Shown in pieces: positions 61,001 to 64,000 of a stretch of DNA of 64,000 bases. Each line of letters starts with the position of its first letter. Position 1 is the stretch's first letter. Position numbers and translations under genes: made by a program. This DNA is from Euglena gracilis (taxonomy: Eukaryota; Euglenida; Euglenophyceae; Euglenales). The stretch covers positions 13,942,947 to 14,006,946 of the forward strand of contig CP154957.1 in assembly GCA_039621445.1 (NCBI GenBank), read 5' to 3'. The notes below the pieces were generated by a model. The model had not been told where the DNA came from. It saw nothing but the letters and a program-made list of their open reading frames with translations, and did no database searches.

Positions 61001-62185
61001 CAGAACTCCTCTCAAAACTTCCCAACATTCGGTGAGCTCATAGACGGTAGCGTCCTCAACAAGGACATCGGAAGGGAAGGTGTCTCGGAAAGTTTGAAGT
61101 TCTGCATCCACCTCTTGAAGGCTCGCCAGCAGTCTGTGCCGAATGAAATTTTCTTGAAGTCCCCTGGAGATAGGGATTGTCGGTCTTTCCATGGTGGCCA
61201 GACGGAAGTAGATGGGCCCTGGTTGTGTTTGGACGTCACCATGGGTGGTGATTCGTTCCCCCCTTCCAGTCGGCTGGTGTCCTTCTGAAAACTTTTCCCG
61301 AGCTTGTTCTTGGGTGTATCCTCGGCTTGTTACGGAGTGTACTTTTGCTGTCTCAGTAGATGGATATACTGTGGCTGAAAAAACAGGGCAGGTTTCCCTG
61401 TGGTGCAGGCACCAACCTGCCGAGGCAGTGATGGTTTCAATGTCACACAAAGTGCATTTCAGCCAGTATGTAGCTTTGGGAAGAAGTGAACGGGAGGAGC
61501 CATCGGGGCCTTGCCGCAGTGGTATTTCAGCCTTGATCCGAAAGAAATCAGTCATGTTCATGGCAACAAGTTGGTCCAATAGATCCATGACTTCACCACA
61601 GGGTCCATTAAATGCCGTCAGCGGGCCTGGATTGGTTTCCACATCACCCATTGTTGTCAGGGAATCACCTCGCCCCGTCTTCAGATATGCGTCTTCCGGC
61701 TTCTTCCCCCCGTGTGGGCATGCAGTGCAGAGGTGTATGGTGCCAACTGTTTCTGCCATGTGGAAATTTTTTGTGGCAGCACAAGAATAATAGTCCGACA
61801 GGGAGTCATTTGAGTCATCAAGATCGCTGGTGGTCCACACAGACGGGGAAAGACGATCAGCCAATCCAACCTCACACGCAAACTGTAACGGTCTGGGCAT
61901 GTCATCCATCAGCCAAATTCTTGGGCAGTATCGCCAGGCAATGGGCAGGGTTGGTTCTCGGGAGGGTGTCAGCCTCTTCTTTGTCCTCGGGGGGCGGACT
62001 GCTTCTGCTGCTGGCACTTTTTGTTTGATTTTTTGTGCGATAGCTCGGCGTACGTTTTTTATGTGCGACATGTCCAGTCCCTCCTCACGTTGTTCCTCTG
62101 GTCGGTATTGATGAAGAATTTGGGCGATTCTGATCCGTTCCAGGGTGAGGTTCTTTTTTGGTGGGGGGGGGGGGCGATTGCACAA
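58019..62185 (-). CDS. Element A polyprotein: 2A-separated segments, pre-RT domain and reverse transcriptase
   Basis: About 1389 residues before the 57788-58018 insertion. 2A-like motifs fall at residues 180-188, 316-324, 539-547 and 619-627. Between the first two lies a CTLC finger domain (DLLDQLVAMNMTDFFRIKAE, then YWLKCTLCDIETITASAGWC). Residues about 790-930 hold the pre-RT domain (ETLHALWCFPKAVLAPLKRS). The RT starts at SSPGPSGLRPDHLKDML (about 985), with LLQVDFSNAFNCVKR (about 1135), SASGVQQGDPCGPAGFALAL and catalytic WYLDDGHILG (YLDD at 1222). The start codon is uncertain because the upstream frame is continuous in another register. Confidence 0.88.
60305..60331 (-). other. 2A-like motif 4 of element A, canonical
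   Basis: GDIESNPGP with upstream GRGKSLASC. Predicted active; it would release the RT-endonuclease moiety. Confidence 0.88.
60545..60571 (-). other. 2A-like motif 3 of element A, degenerate
   Basis: GDVHLEPGP: glutamate at the usual asparagine, histidine at the usual glutamate, and no upstream GRG. Probably weak or inactive. Confidence 0.6.
61214..61240 (-). other. 2A-like motif 2 of element A, degenerate
   Basis: GDVQTQPGP with upstream GRGERITTH. Both E and N are replaced by glutamine; activity is doubtful. Confidence 0.65.
61622..61648 (-). other. 2A-like motif 1 of element A, canonical
   Basis: GDVETNPGP with upstream GRGDSLTTM. Predicted active. Confidence 0.88.
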
Positions 62186-62849
62186 CTTTTGGCGCTGCCA
62201 GTGGCAACGTGAGTTTCATGTCAGTGTGCACCATTTTTTGTGACTGCCGAATGTCCACTGTTCTGCCAATGTCGACCCACTTTTCCTGAATGTTTGCCAG
62301 TTTTCTGGCGACCTTCTCGTGAAATAAAATGCCTCCTGCTTGCTGTCTCATGCGCCTTCTCCAAAAAAATTCTTCCCTGAGGGACCGAAACTCTGGTGTT
62401 TCCCAAACTGGGACCCCTTCCAGGGGGGTGTTGGGTGGGGAGGCTGGTAAATCAGTTGCCTGGGGGGGGTCTTGCCATTGAAAGGGGCTGGGTTCCTCCT
62501 GCAGGATCACTGTGCCCAGTTTGGCCCACTGTGTGCCATCAAACATGGTGGGTTTTGTTGGAATTTTAAAAATGCGAAATGGTGGGCCTGGCCCCCCCCC
62601 TCTTGCAGGGGGGGCTGATATTGGGGGGCTGGTGCTGAGATTTTTTGGGGTTGCATTTGGCTGGGGTTGATGATCCTCCTCTTTTGGGTGGGGGGGGGTT
62701 GTTTTGCTGACTCCTTTTGATTTGGAGTTGCCTTGGGATGAAATTCTTGATCCACTTGTTTTACTGGGTGAAGGTATTGTGTTGAGTTGTCCCCTCTTTG
62801 GGGGGGACTTTGTGAGACAAAAGGGAAAGCTGCAGGCAGAAAACCACAT
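62085..62849 (-). CDS. Element A, DGTQW domain segment
   Basis: A 254-residue frame bridging ORF1 and the polyprotein. It contains FDGTQWAKLGTVILQEEPSP, a FRSLREEFFWRRRMRQQAGG helix and HEKVARKLANIQEKWVDIGR, all with counterparts in B and C. It is one register away from both neighbours. The changes probably fall in the C9 tract near 62595 or the G8 tract near 62692, and the G11 tract at about 62161-62171. They cancel out, favouring sequencing or replication slippage in homopolymers over programmed shifts. Confidence 0.65.
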   Translation of the reverse strand: MWFSACSFPFCLTKSPPKRGQLNTIPSPSKTSGSRISSQGNSKSKGVSKTTPPHPKEEDHQPQPNATPKNLSTSPPISAPPARGGGPGPPFRIFKIPTKPTMFDGTQWAKLGTVILQEEPSPFQWQDPPQATDLPASPPNTPLEGVPVWETPEFRSLREEFFWRRRMRQQAGGILFHEKVARKLANIQEKWVDIGRTVDIRQSQKMVHTDMKLTLPLAAPKVVQSPPPPTKKEPHPGTDQNRPNSSSIPTRGTT

Positions 62850-63676
62850 TGGAAGGCTGATGGTGATGCCAGTACCACATCTGGGATTAAGGGTGCTGGC
62901 AGGCCAGGGTTGTGTAATGGTGTTGGGAGGGGGGGGACTTGTGTACTCTGGCCTGTGCTGAGAAAGGCTCTGAGGCTTCTGAAGAGTTCAGCCTCTCTCC
63001 TTCTCTGCTCTTCTTCTCTGGTCCAATTCTTCCTCTGGTCATCTTCTCTGCTCCAGTTTGATTGCAGTGGTTGCTGAGATTGCATGGGTTCACCCCAAAG
63101 GTTGGTCTGTGATGGAATGTACATTTGTATGATTGATGTGACAGATGGACATACTTGACTTCTACCCACTGGTGGGCATTGGAATGGGCTGTTCATTGGA
63201 ATGCTCACTGATGGGCATGACTGTGGAATGCCCACTGATGGGCTTGCTGTACAGGGGGGCCCCAGACTCACTTGCTGATGGAGCTGGGGCTGTGGAGAAC
63301 TCTGTTGAGATATATGATAACTGGGTCGACCTCTCTGCCATGGGGGCTTGTAATCTCTTCCAAACCTTCTCTGTAGGTACTCTTCATGCTCTTCCCTCTC
63401 TTGCCATGTCCTCTTCCTTCTCTGTGAGCTGCTGTCTTGACTTTCTCTGTCACTATGTATAGGGCGGTCAGCACTGAGTCGTTGTGCCACAGCAGTGGTT
63501 AGCACCGGCACCAACAGCGGCAACAACATCTTGGCCAGCAGCTCCAACTGTCCAGTGTCCACTGCAACAGTAGGTGTACTTGAAGGGTTGGTTGTGGTAG
63601 CAGCTTGGTTGACAAGGGGTGTATTGTCTTGAGTCTTGGGGTCTTCTGGAGGGCCATCCGGCCCCTTTGCAGCCAT
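62507..63676 (-). CDS. Element A, ORF1-like N-terminal region
   Basis: A 389-residue frame from ATG at 63676, 45 bases from the element's 5' edge. Residues about 43-65 form a hydrophobic helix (LELLAKMLLPLLVPVLTTAV). REEHEEYLQRRFGRDYKPPW (about 93-112) is the segment conserved with B and C. The rest is Gln/Pro/Ser-rich with imperfect repeats. The leader TCTATTTTTTTTCGTTTGC just before the ATG is shared with B. No zinc knuckle is seen. It may be an RNA-binding or assembly protein, by position only. Confidence 0.65.
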   Translation of the reverse strand: MAAKGPDGPPEDPKTQDNTPLVNQAATTTNPSSTPTVAVDTGQLELLAKMLLPLLVPVLTTAVAQRLSADRPIHSDRESQDSSSQRRKRTWQEREEHEEYLQRRFGRDYKPPWQRGRPSYHISQQSSPQPQLHQQVSLGPPCTASPSVGIPQSCPSVSIPMNSPFQCPPVGRSQVCPSVTSIIQMYIPSQTNLWGEPMQSQQPLQSNWSREDDQRKNWTREEEQRRREAELFRSLRAFLSTGQSTQVPPLPTPLHNPGLPAPLIPDVVLASPSAFQCGFLPAAFPFVSQSPPQRGDNSTQYLHPVKQVDQEFHPKATPNQKESAKQPPPTQKRRIINPSQMQPQKISAPAPQYQPPLQEGGGQAHHFAFLKFQQNPPCLMAHSGPNWAQ

Positions 63677-63721
63677 GGTGATTATGCAAACGAAAAAAAA
63701 TAGACACTCAGAAAGTCAAAA

Positions 63722-63960
63722 ATCCTACGATCCCCGATCGCCAGATCCGCGACAGTAATTAGGTATTGGCACTGTCCCCTCCCTGTTCTGCAGTGTATTT
63801 TTCACGAAAGGAAGTACACTCTCTACCCCACCCTCACTCCTTGCCACTGAGGTGGTTTTGTACAATATCTGACCACCTAAGGTGTTTGCCGCCACCTTCG
63901 GTGTTGTGTGTCCATTCCCATGTGTTCCCATGTGTTGTGTCCATTCCCATTTGTTCCAGC
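63722..63960 (+). mobile_element. Short derivative H of the E family
   Basis: Begins exactly like E (hairpin right half and structured leader to about 63830) and then shows E-like 3' sequence (GTGTCCATTCCCATGTGTTCC, shown in part: TCCATTCCCATGTGTTCC) near 63908-63935, where the unit is partly duplicated. It is an internally deleted copy. Its first 11 bases are also the right target duplication of element A. Confidence 0.6.
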
Positions 63961-64000
63961 CGGCGCCGCGCGGCCGGCCATCCGCTGGAGCCGGCCATTT
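63961..64000. other. GC-rich end of window
   Basis: CCGGCGCCGCGCGGCCGGCC-type sequence; truncated by the window edge. Confidence 0.4.

Larger units (their letters stand above)
56082..63721 (-). mobile_element. RLE-type non-LTR retrotransposon A, near-complete, four 2A-like motifs
   Basis: 7.6 kb, flanked by the exact 11-bp duplication ATCCTACGATC. Reading on the minus strand: leader with T-tract, ORF1-like region, DGTQW domain, four 2A-like motifs, pre-RT domain, RT, CCHC finger and endonuclease. Interruptions are few: two compensating frame changes in C/G-tracts near 62590-62700 and 62165, and the 231-bp insertion 57788-58018. Without them it would be a single frame of about 2250 codons, so this is the best reference copy of the family in the window. 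Confidence 0.87.

Overview
This window reads as a repeat-dominated nuclear region of a eukaryote, probably a protist or alga with a large transposon-rich genome. I cannot name the species. I found no intact conventional host gene, rRNA or tRNA. Recognisable coding sequence is almost all from mobile elements, and several open reading frames break at C or G homopolymers, so some frameshifts may be assembly errors.

Left half (1-22.2 kb): mostly non-coding. It holds AT-rich microsatellites, C/G homopolymer-rich repeats with small hairpins, minisatellites, a three-copy mini-element family bounded by CACCTATAG/CTATAGGTG, and a clear hAT-type DNA transposon remnant at 4176-5526 (20-bp perfect terminal inverted repeats, 7-bp GATACCG duplication, DUF659-like transposase relic). 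A few exon-like open frames are listed at low confidence.

Middle (22.2-34.7 kb): a structurally complete DIRS-like tyrosine-recombinase retrotransposon (22280-26922) with inverted terminal repeats, an internal complementary region matching both outer ends, and gag-like, RT, RNase H, methyltransferase-like and recombinase domains. It is followed by a 5'-truncated RLE-type non-LTR element whose endonuclease domain is split by a 6.3-kb LTR element (27799-34104) with LTRs, PBS, PPT and 4-bp duplication. Its interior lacks recognisable gag/pol but carries unexplained coding-like sequence.

Right half (34.7-64 kb): two interleaved retroelement families. Minus-strand RLE-type non-LTR elements (C 34.9-38.5, B 45.2-51.7, D 51.9-52.8, A 56.1-63.7 kb) encode RT, a CCHC finger and a PD-(D/E)XK-like endonuclease. 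Uniquely they carry repeated 2A-like 'stop-carry on' motifs of the form GRGxxxxxxGD(I/V)xxNPGP: four in A, three in B, two in C. Plus-strand RT-RNase H elements (F about 40.5-43.8, E 52.9-56.1 kb) have no integrase or recombinase in view, carry a 2A-like motif, and have short derivatives G and H. Each RT-RNase H unit begins at a conserved hairpin (CGCGGATC...GATCCGCG), and three RLE elements end in this hairpin with their 5' ends against it; for element A an 11-bp target duplication proves insertion there. Smaller elements nest inside: a 231-bp MITE-like insertion splits the A reading frame, a 444-bp GC-rich palindromic insertion sits in F, and a second hAT-like element (38558-40549) sits at the F hairpin.

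The most novel system here is the multi-2A RLE polyprotein with a conserved, 2A-delimited zinc-finger mini-domain, together with its hairpin target shared with the RT-RNase H family.
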